A stretch of 47,591 nt of DNA from an uncultured Caulobacter sp. (GTDB lineage Bacteria; Pseudomonadota; Alphaproteobacteria; Caulobacterales; Caulobacteraceae): contig CALKHU010000107.1 in NCBI GenBank assembly GCA_937991555.1, positions 1 to 47,591 of the forward strand. The letters run 5' to 3'. Below the pieces are notes generated by a model. It was not told where the DNA came from. It did not search any database and worked only from the letters and a program-made list of their open reading frames with translations. Below are positions 41,143 through 47,591 of this stretch, piece by piece; position 1 is the stretch's first letter; every line of letters starts with the position of its first letter. A program made the translations under genes and the position numbers.

Positions 41143-41691
41143 ATGAGCCCGGACCCCAGACTTCGCCGCAAGACCATCGCCCTCGTCGGGCTGATGGGCG
41201 TCGGCAAGAGCAGCATCGGCCGCCGCCTGGCGCTGGCGCTGGATCTCCCCTTCCGCGACGCCGACACCGAGGTCGAGGCGGCTGCCGGCCGCACCATCAG
41301 CGAGATCTTCGAGACCTTCGGCGAACAGGCCTTCCGCGAGGGCGAGCGCAAGGTCATCGCGCGACTGATGGACGAGGGGCCGCATGTCCTCGCCACGGGC
41401 GGCGGGGCCTTCGTGAACGACGAGACGAGGGCGCTGATCAAGTCGCGGGCGATCTCCGTCTGGCTGAAAGCGGACCTCGAACTCCTGGCCCGCCGCATCT
41501 CGCGCAAGGACACGCGGCCGCTGGTGCGGGGCAAGGATCCGCTGACGGTGCTCAAGGAGCTGGCTGACGTCCGCTACCCGATCTACGCCCAGGCCGACAT
41601 CCTGGTGGAGACGGGAGACACGCCGCACCACGAGGCGGTCGACGCCGTCCTCGACGCGCTCAAGCAACATCTGGCCGGAGTCGAGGCGTGA
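41143..41691 (+). CDS. aroK: Shikimate kinase AroK
   Basis: The 182-residue kinase phosphorylates shikimate in the chorismate pathway. The P-loop GLMGVGKSS (16-24), the FRDADTEVEAAAG segment with the metal/shikimate-binding Asp, FREGERKV, ATGGGAF (shikimate binding Gly/Arg region) and RPLVRGK lid are all visible. The ATG is preceded by GGGGGG. The end overlaps the aroB start by 4 bases (GTGA). Confidence 0.96.
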   Translation: MSPDPRLRRKTIALVGLMGVGKSSIGRRLALALDLPFRDADTEVEAAAGRTISEIFETFGEQAFREGERKVIARLMDEGPHVLATGGGAFVNDETRALIKSRAISVWLKADLELLARRISRKDTRPLVRGKDPLTVLKELADVRYPIYAQADILVETGDTPHHEAVDAVLDALKQHLAGVEA

Positions 41692-42803
41692 CCCGCACCC
41701 TTCCCGTGGGCCTGGGAGACCGAGCCTACGATGTTCTCGTCGGGCCGGGCCTGATCGACCGCGCCGGCGACCATATCGCCCCGCTGCTCAGGAACCGGCG
41801 GACGGCGATCGTCACCGACAGCAACGTCGGCGAGCATCACGGCGAACGGCTGGCGGCGGCCCTGGAGCACGCCGGTGTGGCCGTCGACGTCATCACCGTG
41901 CCGGCGGGCGAGGATAGCAAGAGCTTCGAGGGCCTGGCCTCGCTGTCGGACCAACTGCTGGCGCTTGAGCTCGACCGCGGCGATGTCATCGTCGCCTTCG
42001 GCGGCGGCGTGGTCGGCGACCTGGCGGGCTTTGCGGCTGCGATCTACAAGCGCGGCATCGACTTCGTGCAGATCCCCACCAGCCTGCTGGCCCAGGTCGA
42101 CAGCTCGGTCGGCGGCAAGACCGCCATCGACACGCCGCGGGGCAAGAACCTGATCGGCGCCTTCCACCAGCCCCGTCTGGTGCTGGCCGACCTCGACGTG
42201 CTCGCGACCCTGCCCGCCCGCGAAATGGCCTGCGGCTACGCCGAGGTGATCAAGTACGGCATGCTCGGCGACGAGGCCTTCTTCGCCTGGCTCGAACGGC
42301 ACGGCCGGGCGGTGTTGGACCGTGAGGTCGAGGCCCTCGCGCATGCGGTGGGCCGGTCGGTCGAGATGAAGGCGGAGATCGTCGCCGAGGACGAGAAGGA
42401 GCAGGGCCGGCGCGCCCTGCTGAACCTGGGGCATACCTTCGGACACGCCCTCGAGGCCGAGACCGGGTACGGCGAGGCGCTCAAGCATGGCGAGGCCGTC
42501 GGCGCCGGCTGCGCCATGGCGTTCCGATTCTCGGCGATGCTCGGGCTGTGCCCCGACATCGACGCCGCCCGGGTCGAGCAGGCGCTGAAGGCCGCCGGCC
42601 TGCCGACGCGGCTCGACGACCTGCCCCAGGGCGCGGCCTTCCGCGCCGACCGCCTGATCGCCCACATGGGACAGGACAAGAAGGCCGAGGGCGGCCGCCT
42701 GACCTTCATCCTCGCCCGCCGCATCGGCGAGGCCTTTGTCGCCAGGGGCGTCGACCCCGCCCCGCTGCGCGATTTCCTGATCACCGAAGGAGCCTTGCCG
42801 TGA
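41688..42803 (+). CDS. aroB: 3-Dehydroquinate synthase AroB
   Basis: This NAD- and zinc-dependent enzyme makes 3-dehydroquinate from DAHP. The 371-residue protein starts at a GTG (41688) overlapping the aroK stop. The motifs AFGGGVVGDLAGF, QIPTSLLAQVDSSVGGKTAID, ACGYAEVIKYG and LNLGHTFGHALE (metal histidines) are visible. The GTGA overlap to the next gene at 42800 continues the chain of coupled starts. Confidence 0.96.
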   Translation: MTRTLPVGLGDRAYDVLVGPGLIDRAGDHIAPLLRNRRTAIVTDSNVGEHHGERLAAALEHAGVAVDVITVPAGEDSKSFEGLASLSDQLLALELDRGDVIVAFGGGVVGDLAGFAAAIYKRGIDFVQIPTSLLAQVDSSVGGKTAIDTPRGKNLIGAFHQPRLVLADLDVLATLPAREMACGYAEVIKYGMLGDEAFFAWLERHGRAVLDREVEALAHAVGRSVEMKAEIVAEDEKEQGRRALLNLGHTFGHALEAETGYGEALKHGEAVGAGCAMAFRFSAMLGLCPDIDAARVEQALKAAGLPTRLDDLPQGAAFRADRLIAHMGQDKKAEGGRLTFILARRIGEAFVARGVDPAPLRDFLITEGALP

Positions 42804-44107
42804 TCGTCGCCATCATCGGCGCCCTCGCCCCCGCCCTGGTCGTCCTGCTCGGCATCGGCGCGCTGATCTCCGCGGCGGAGACCTCGATGACCGCGGCCAG
42901 CCGCGGCCGCATGCACCAGCTCGAACGCGATGGCGACCGGGCGGCGGCCCGCGTCAACCGGTTGATGGGCAACCAGGAAACGATGATCGGGGCGATCCTG
43001 CTGTCCAACAACGTCGTCAACATCGGCGCCTCGGCCCTGACCACCAGCGTGCTGAGCGCGGCATTCCCGGGGCCCGTCGGGGTTCTGGCCTCGACGGTCG
43101 TCATGACGGTGCTGGTCGTCATCTTCGGCGAGATCCTGCCCAAGACCCTGGCCATCACCCGGCCGGAGACGGTGTCGCGCGCGCTGTCGATCCCGACCTG
43201 GTGGACGGTGCGGATCTTCGGCCCGCTGGCCAACGGCGCGCAGTGGATCGTGCGCCAGACCCTGCGCCCCTTCGGCATCAACCTGTCGATGGAGACCGAC
43301 GTCCTGGCCGCCCACGAGGAGATCCGCGGCGCGGTCGAGTATCACCACTCCGAGGGCGTGGTCGAAAGCGGCGACCGCCGGATGCTGGGCGGCGTGCTGG
43401 ACCTGTCGGAGATGGACGTCAGCGAGGTCATGGTCCACCGCAAGTCGGTGTTCATGCTCGACGCGGACGAACCGCCGCGGACCCTGCTGAAGCAGGCGCT
43501 GGACTCCGGCCACAGCCGGGTGCCGCTGTGGCGCGACGACCCGGACAACGTCATCGGCGTGCTGCATGTGAAGGACGTCATCAAGGCGATGGCGGACCAG
43601 GACGTGGGCCTGGACGCCCTGGACATCGCGAGCCTGGCGCGCAAGCCGTGGTTCACGCCGGACACGACCAAGCTCAAGGACCAGCTCAACGCCTTCCTGA
43701 AGCGTCGTCATCACTTCGCGCTGGTCGTCGACGAGTACGGCGTGCTGCAGGGCGTCGTCACCCTGGAGGACATCCTCGAGGAGATCGTCGGCGAGATCGA
43801 CGACGAGCACGACACCGCGGTCGCCGGCGTGAAGGTGCAGGAGGACGGCTGGGTCGAGGTGGACGGTTCGGTGACGGTGCGCGACCTGAACCGCGCCCTC
43901 GACTGGGACCTGCCCGACGACCAGGCGGTGACGATCGCCGGCCTGGTGATCCACGAGGCCCAGACGATCCCGGACGAGGGTCAGACCTTTATCTTCCATC
44001 ACCACCGCTTCAACATCGTCAAACGGCGCCGGAACCAGATCACCGGACTGCGGATCAGCCCGCGCCTCGATCCGGAGGGCGTCTGGCTGGAAGACCATTC
44101 GGGGTAG
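42800..44107 (+). CDS. CNNM/CBS transporter-like protein (HlyC/CorC family)
   Basis: The GTG at 42800 overlaps the aroB stop and has GAAGGAG upstream, giving 435 residues. The N-terminal DUF21/CNNM domain has three or four membrane helices (about 1-150), a pair of CBS domains lies at about 210-330 (HRKSVFMLDADEPPRTLL and HFALVVDEYGVLQGVVTLEDILEEIVGEI), and a C-terminal CorC_HlyC domain follows (about 345-430). Family members are linked to Mg2+ or Na+ transport. It is co-transcribed with aroKB by overlap but has no evident metabolic link to them. Confidence 0.9.
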   Translation: MIVAIIGALAPALVVLLGIGALISAAETSMTAASRGRMHQLERDGDRAAARVNRLMGNQETMIGAILLSNNVVNIGASALTTSVLSAAFPGPVGVLASTVVMTVLVVIFGEILPKTLAITRPETVSRALSIPTWWTVRIFGPLANGAQWIVRQTLRPFGINLSMETDVLAAHEEIRGAVEYHHSEGVVESGDRRMLGGVLDLSEMDVSEVMVHRKSVFMLDADEPPRTLLKQALDSGHSRVPLWRDDPDNVIGVLHVKDVIKAMADQDVGLDALDIASLARKPWFTPDTTKLKDQLNAFLKRRHHFALVVDEYGVLQGVVTLEDILEEIVGEIDDEHDTAVAGVKVQEDGWVEVDGSVTVRDLNRALDWDLPDDQAVTIAGLVIHEAQTIPDEGQTFIFHHHRFNIVKRRRNQITGLRISPRLDPEGVWLEDHSG

Positions 44108-44178
44108 AGGCCGGAACCGAACGCGCTTCGGGGCGTTTGGCGACAACGCGCGGTGTGTTCGCGCGGCGGGGGCCGTGA

Positions 44179-45780
44179 GTGTCGACAGCAGTGCGAGATC
44201 TCGAGGGGGACATGGACGCGACCCGTCGCGTGCACGCGCTCGAGGCCGCCCTGGCGGAAGAAACGCGCCGCACCGACGCCCTGATTCGTATTGGTGAAGC
44301 GGTCGGCGCCGGACGTGACGCCGCCGCCATCGTCAAGGCCATCGTGGAAGGCGGGATCGAGCTGACAGGGGCCGAGTTCGGCGCCTATGTCCAGGTCATC
44401 GCGGATGAGGGCGGCGAGCGCTATCTGCCCTACCGCCTCCCCGGGGCGCCTGCGGCCGGCTTCGAGCGCCTGTCCGAGGCCGACAGGGCCGCGCTGTTCG
44501 CATCTGTTTTCTCCGGTCATGGGCCGCTGCGGTCCGACGACTTCCTCGCCCACGCCCGGCCCGGGCGGAGCGGCCAGCCGCCGGACGCTCCCGAGGACCC
44601 GCGGCCCGTGCGCAGCGTTCTCGCCACCCCCGTCATCTCACCGACCGGCGCCGTCCTCGGCGGCCTGCTGCTCGGCCACGGCGAGCCGGGTCGGTTCAAG
44701 CCGGGGCACGAGCGGATCGTGTCCGGCGTCGCGGCCATCGGCGCGGCCGCGATGGACGCGCTGCGGCTCAAGATGGACAGCCTGGCCGACGCCGAGGCCC
44801 GCGGGACCGAGGAGGCGAGGCTCGCCGAGCGGCTGACGTTCGCGCTGAACGCCGGCCGGATGGGCTCCTGGGCGCTGGACGTCGACAGCCGCGCCTACGA
44901 GGCCTCGGACCTCTGCAAGGCCAACTACGGCCGGCGGGTGGACGAGGATTTCGGCTTCGACGACCTGGTCGGCTCCATCCATCCGCAGGACCGCGACCGC
45001 ATGGTCGCGGCCATGGAGACGGCCATTCGCGACGGCTCCGACTACGATATCGAATACCGGGTGATCTGGCCGGACGGACAGATCCGCTGGGTGCACGCGC
45101 GCGGGCGGGCGGACGCCATCGTGCCCGGCGGCTCGGCCAAGCGCATGGCCGGGGTGTCGCTCGACATCACCGAGCGTCGCCGCGCCGAGGAACGCCAGCA
45201 GCTGATGCTCAACGAACTGAACCACAGAGTGAAGAACACGCTCGCCGCGGTGCAGTCGATCGCCTTCCAGACCCTGCGCACCGCGCGCTCGCCGGCCGAG
45301 TTCAAGGATGCCTTCGAGGCCCGCCTGCTGGCCCTGTCGGAGACCCACAACCTGCTCACGCGGGAAAACTGGGAAGGGGCGTCGCTCCGGGTCGTCATCG
45401 GCAGCGAACTGGACGCCCTGGGCGGAGAGGGCCGCGCCATTCTCGAGGGCCCCGACATCCACCTCAGCCCCAAGGCGGCGGTGGCCATGGGCATGGCGAT
45501 CCACGAGCTGGCGACCAATGCCGTGAAGTACGGCGCCCTGTCGGTCCCCCGGGGGCTGCTGAACGTCGACTGGCGGGTGCGACAGGGCTGCCTGGAACTG
45601 GAGTGGCGGGAGTCCAACGGGCCGCCCGTTGCGCCGCCCGAGCACCGGGGCTTCGGCTCGCGCCTGCTGGAACGCGGCCTGGCGACCGAACTCGGCGGCC
45701 GTGTCGAACTCGTCTACCGTGAGCAAGGGGTCGCCTGCTCCATGCGCCTGCCGCTGGCGGCGCTCGAAGAGAAGGATTGA
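44179..45780 (+). CDS. HWE-family sensor histidine kinase with GAF and PAS domains
   Basis: The GTG at 44179 gives 533 residues; an ATG at 44212 with a good ribosome site (GGGGGA) is an alternative. A GAF-like domain spans about 30-200, followed by a short coiled coil and a PAS/PAC domain (about 215-335: WALDVDSRAYEASDLCKANYG, YRVIWPDGQIRWVHARGR). The HWE/HisKA_2 phospho-acceptor His349 is in LNELNHRVKNTLAAVQS. The N-box HELATNAVKYGALS follows, then LEWRESNGPP with the WxE of the family, and a G-box RLLERGLATELGG. No membrane segment, so the signal is cytosolic. The receiver gene begins 8 bases later. Confidence 0.9.
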   Translation: MSTAVRDLEGDMDATRRVHALEAALAEETRRTDALIRIGEAVGAGRDAAAIVKAIVEGGIELTGAEFGAYVQVIADEGGERYLPYRLPGAPAAGFERLSEADRAALFASVFSGHGPLRSDDFLAHARPGRSGQPPDAPEDPRPVRSVLATPVISPTGAVLGGLLLGHGEPGRFKPGHERIVSGVAAIGAAAMDALRLKMDSLADAEARGTEEARLAERLTFALNAGRMGSWALDVDSRAYEASDLCKANYGRRVDEDFGFDDLVGSIHPQDRDRMVAAMETAIRDGSDYDIEYRVIWPDGQIRWVHARGRADAIVPGGSAKRMAGVSLDITERRRAEERQQLMLNELNHRVKNTLAAVQSIAFQTLRTARSPAEFKDAFEARLLALSETHNLLTRENWEGASLRVVIGSELDALGGEGRAILEGPDIHLSPKAAVAMGMAIHELATNAVKYGALSVPRGLLNVDWRVRQGCLELEWRESNGPPVAPPEHRGFGSRLLERGLATELGGRVELVYREQGVACSMRLPLAALEEKD

Positions 45781-45787
45781 GGCTGTG

Positions 45788-46153
45788 GTGAGCGAAGCAC
45801 TGGCCGGAAAGCGGGTCCTCGTCGTCGAGGACGAGATGCTGGTGTCCATGCTCGTCGAGGACATGCTGTCCGATTTCGGCTGCTCGGTGGTCGGACCGGC
45901 GCCGGATCTCGACGAGGCGATGTCCCTGGCCAGCACCGCCGACATCGATGCGGCGCTGCTGGACGTGAACCTGGCCGGCAAGCCGATCTTTCCGGTGGCG
46001 GACGCCCTCAAGGCCCGCGGCGTGCCGTTCGCCTTCGCCAGCGGCTATGGCGCGGCCGGGGTCGAGGGCGACCATGCCGGCGCGCCGGTGCTCCAGAAGC
46101 CGTTTCGCCAGAGCGACCTGGAACGCGCGCTGACCGGCCTGGTGGGCGGTTAG
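45788..46153 (+). CDS. Single-domain response regulator, partner of the HWE kinase
   Basis: The start is GTG at 45788 (TGAGG lies just upstream; GTG at 45785 is an alternative), giving 121 residues. The receiver has acidic E14/D15 (VVEDE), the phospho-acceptor D59 (LLDVNLAG) and Lys of LQKPF. The T/S position reads FASGYG. There is no output domain, so it likely passes phosphate to another protein, as is common for receivers paired with HWE kinases. It overlaps bolA by 4 bases. Confidence 0.88.
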   Translation: MSEALAGKRVLVVEDEMLVSMLVEDMLSDFGCSVVGPAPDLDEAMSLASTADIDAALLDVNLAGKPIFPVADALKARGVPFAFASGYGAAGVEGDHAGAPVLQKPFRQSDLERALTGLVGG

Positions 46154-46422
46154 GCCTCTCCGGGCGCGACCGCCTTCAGCGACAGGGCGTGCACCGGCCC
46201 GGCCAGCTCCTCGGCCAAGGCGGCGTAGACGCGACGCTGGCGCATCACCCGGGGCACGCCGGCGAAGGCGGGGGCCTCGATCAGGACGTTGAAGTGGCTC
46301 TCGCCGCCCTCCCGGTGGCCGGCATGGCCCCGGTGACGCTCGGAATCGTCGACGACCTCCAGCCGTGTCGGCTGGAACGCATGGGTGAGCTTGCGGGTGA
46401 TGGCTTCTGTGATGGGGCCCAT
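46150..46422 (-). CDS. bolA: BolA-family protein
   Basis: From ATG 46422 (MGPITEAITRKLTHAFQPTRLEVVDDSERHRGHAGHREGGESHFNVLIEAP) the protein has 90 residues. The conserved segment around SERHRGHAGH and the ESHFNVLI strand identify BolA, which cooperates with monothiol glutaredoxins in iron sensing. The frame is open further upstream to a TTG at 46437, which is not used. It is divergent from the J-domain gene, an arrangement common in alphaproteobacteria. Its last 4 bases overlap the receiver. Confidence 0.9.
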   Translation of the reverse strand: MGPITEAITRKLTHAFQPTRLEVVDDSERHRGHAGHREGGESHFNVLIEAPAFAGVPRVMRQRRVYAALAEELAGPVHALSLKAVAPGEA

Positions 46423-46475
46423 TTTCACAAAGGTCAATTCTTGAAAGAGAAAGGTTCGGGGCCATACTTCGGCTC

Positions 46476-47129
46476 ATGGCCGGCGCCTTTCAATACCGCC
46501 CCAAATTCGTGGACATCCGTGTTCGCCCCCCGAAGCCCGAGGAAGACGAGGCTGCGGAGGACGTCACGCGCCTGAAGCCGGGCGAACGCCGCTGCGAGCA
46601 CAGCGACTGTATGGCGGCGGCGACCGCGCGGGCGCCGAAGTCCCGCGACCTGCCGGGCCAGTTCTACTGGTTCTGCCAGGCCCACGCGGCCGAGTACAAC
46701 AAGGGCTGGAACTTCTTCGCCGGCATGACCGAGGAAGCCATCGCCCGCGCCCAGGCCGAGCGCATCACCGGCGAACGCCCGACCTGGAGCTTCAAGGCGT
46801 CCAACCGCTCGCGCGAGGCCGCGGCCCAGGCGCAGGGACCGATGGGCTGGTCCGACCCGTTCAGCCTTTTCGGCTTCGGCCGCGCCGACCGCTCGGGCGT
46901 GGAGACGCCGCAGCGGGCCGACGGCCGCACGCTGGGCAAGCTCGAACGCAACGCGCTGGCCGACCTCGACCTGCCGGAGACGGCCGAAAAGGCCGAGATC
47001 CGCGTGCGCTACACCGAACTGGTCAAGAAGTGCCATCCGGACAGCAACGGCGGCGACCACGGCGCGGTGCAGAAGCTGCAGCGCGTCCTGAAGGCCTGGA
47101 AGACGCTGAAGAAGGCCGGCCTGGCCTGA
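46476..47129 (+). CDS. J-domain protein (alphaproteobacterial DnaJ-like)
   Basis: The 217-residue protein has a C-terminal J domain (about 160-217) with the HPD motif (KKCHPDSNGGDHGA), the site that stimulates DnaK ATPase. The N-terminal part (about 38-80) has C40-x4-C45 and C67-x2-H70 (RRCEHSDC, FCQAHAAEYNKGW), which may bind a metal. The layout, with the J domain at the end, differs from canonical DnaJ. Genes of this type are usually next to bolA and cobS in alphaproteobacteria, as here. The Shine-Dalgarno is weak. Confidence 0.88.
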   Translation: MAGAFQYRPKFVDIRVRPPKPEEDEAAEDVTRLKPGERRCEHSDCMAAATARAPKSRDLPGQFYWFCQAHAAEYNKGWNFFAGMTEEAIARAQAERITGERPTWSFKASNRSREAAAQAQGPMGWSDPFSLFGFGRADRSGVETPQRADGRTLGKLERNALADLDLPETAEKAEIRVRYTELVKKCHPDSNGGDHGAVQKLQRVLKAWKTLKKAGLA

Positions 47130-47153
47130 TCCTGCCGCCTCTTCGTCGCGCGG

Positions 47154-47185
47154 CCGCCGGCTTCACCGGATCTCCCCGGCTTTTT
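47154..47185 (+). terminator. Possible terminator after the J-domain gene
   Basis: GCCGG and CCGGC arms separated by about 15 bases precede TTTTT (47181-47185). The stem is short, so this is a weak candidate. Confidence 0.35.
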
Positions 47186-47237
47186 CGTCGAACAACTGTT
47201 TGCTGAACGGCGTTTAGGCGCTAATCGAACAGACATC

Positions 47238-47591
47238 ATGGCCGATCTCCAAGACACCGCCGCCGCCGATCCGTTGCTGTCGCTTGTCCCGGATAAGCAG
47301 GTCTCCGTGCGCGAGGCGTTCGGGATCGATTCCGACATGAAGGTGCCGTTCTTCAGCACGAAGGACAGCCATGTGCCGGACATCGACGAGTCCTACCGGT
47401 TCGACCCGCAGACCACGCTGGCCATCGTCGCGGGCCTGGCCTTTGACCGCCGGGTGATGATCCAGGGCTACCACGGCACCGGCAAGTCGACGCACATCGA
47501 GCAGGTCTGCGCCCGGCTGAACTGGCCGATGGTGCGGGTCAACCTCGACAGCCACGTCTCGCGCATCGACCTCGTCGGCAAGGACGCCATC
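47238..47591 (+). CDS. cobS: Cobaltochelatase subunit CobS, 5' part (cut by window edge)
   Basis: CobS is the AAA+ subunit of the aerobic cobalt chelatase (CobNST) in vitamin B12 synthesis. The frame is open from ATG 47238 to the window end (118 codons) and contains MADLQDTAAADPLLSLVPDKQVSVREAFGIDSDMKVPFFS, VPDIDESYRFDPQTTLAI and the Walker A motif GYHGTGKSTH followed by QVCARLNWPMVRVNLDSHVSRIDLVGKDAI. The N-terminus and P-loop are those of CobS rather than other MoxR-type ATPases. The rest lies outside the window. Confidence 0.93.
   Translation, partial: MADLQDTAAADPLLSLVPDKQVSVREAFGIDSDMKVPFFSTKDSHVPDIDESYRFDPQTTLAIVAGLAFDRRVMIQGYHGTGKSTHIEQVCARLNWPMVRVNLDSHVSRIDLVGKDAI

Overview
The window is a high-GC chromosomal segment of an alphaproteobacterium of the Caulobacterales (Caulobacter or Phenylobacterium-like). 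The evidence is a 231-codon CtrA almost identical to the Caulobacter cell-cycle regulator, a dense cluster of GANTC (CcrM) sites in front of it, and a divergent flagellar control region with two sigma-54 promoters and FlbD-type ftr elements arranged as described for flaN/flbG of Caulobacter crescentus. No tRNA, rRNA, CRISPR array, insertion sequence or prophage was seen, so this looks like ordinary core chromosome with some accessory genes.

Layout. 1-3573: start of a fliK-like gene (minus) divergent from flgK-flgL (plus). 3652-7492: small membrane protein, mnmA, an unusual regulator built from two copies of a winged-helix module, and an outer-membrane beta-barrel (minus). 7493-8730: long ctrA control region and ctrA. 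8810-14269: secreted protein with three cyanovirin-N-like repeats plus a beta/gamma-crystallin domain, membrane-anchored M28 peptidase, arsC-type reductase, LytM/M23 peptidase. 14451-20872: prfA, beta-lactamase-fold hydrolase, YihY (minus), MOSC protein, prmC, DUF4167 protein. 20951-24122 (minus): nitronate monooxygenase-like enzyme, a response regulator with a small helical partner, accA. 24260-29195: SDR, DHDPS-family aldolase/lyase, two acyl-CoA thioesterase-like proteins and a cytochrome P450. 29307-32051 (minus): egtB-egtD and a YbgC-type thioesterase. 32176-36459 (minus): a 1427-residue RTX calcium-binding protein made of duplicated modules. 36568-41028 (minus): CitE-like lyase, MscS channel, PhnA-domain protein, xerD, a secreted helical protein. 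41143-46153 (plus): aroK-aroB-corC-like chain with overlapping starts, then an HWE histidine kinase and its receiver. 46150-47591: bolA (minus), an alphaproteobacterial J-domain protein, and the start of cobS, cut by the window edge.

Themes. Cell-cycle and flagellar control (ctrA, flgKL, sigma-54/ftr region) sit near translation-fidelity genes (mnmA, prfA, prmC). Two genes, the nitronate monooxygenase-like and the SDR, share a 14-bp palindrome CAAAC-N4-GTTTG close to their starts, which suggests one TetR-type (PsrA-like) regulator of lipid or acyl-CoA metabolism. The items I consider least explained are the duplicated winged-helix regulator, the CVNH/crystallin secreted protein, the GANTC cluster at ctrA and the modular RTX protein. 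I did not see a clearly new multi-gene system.
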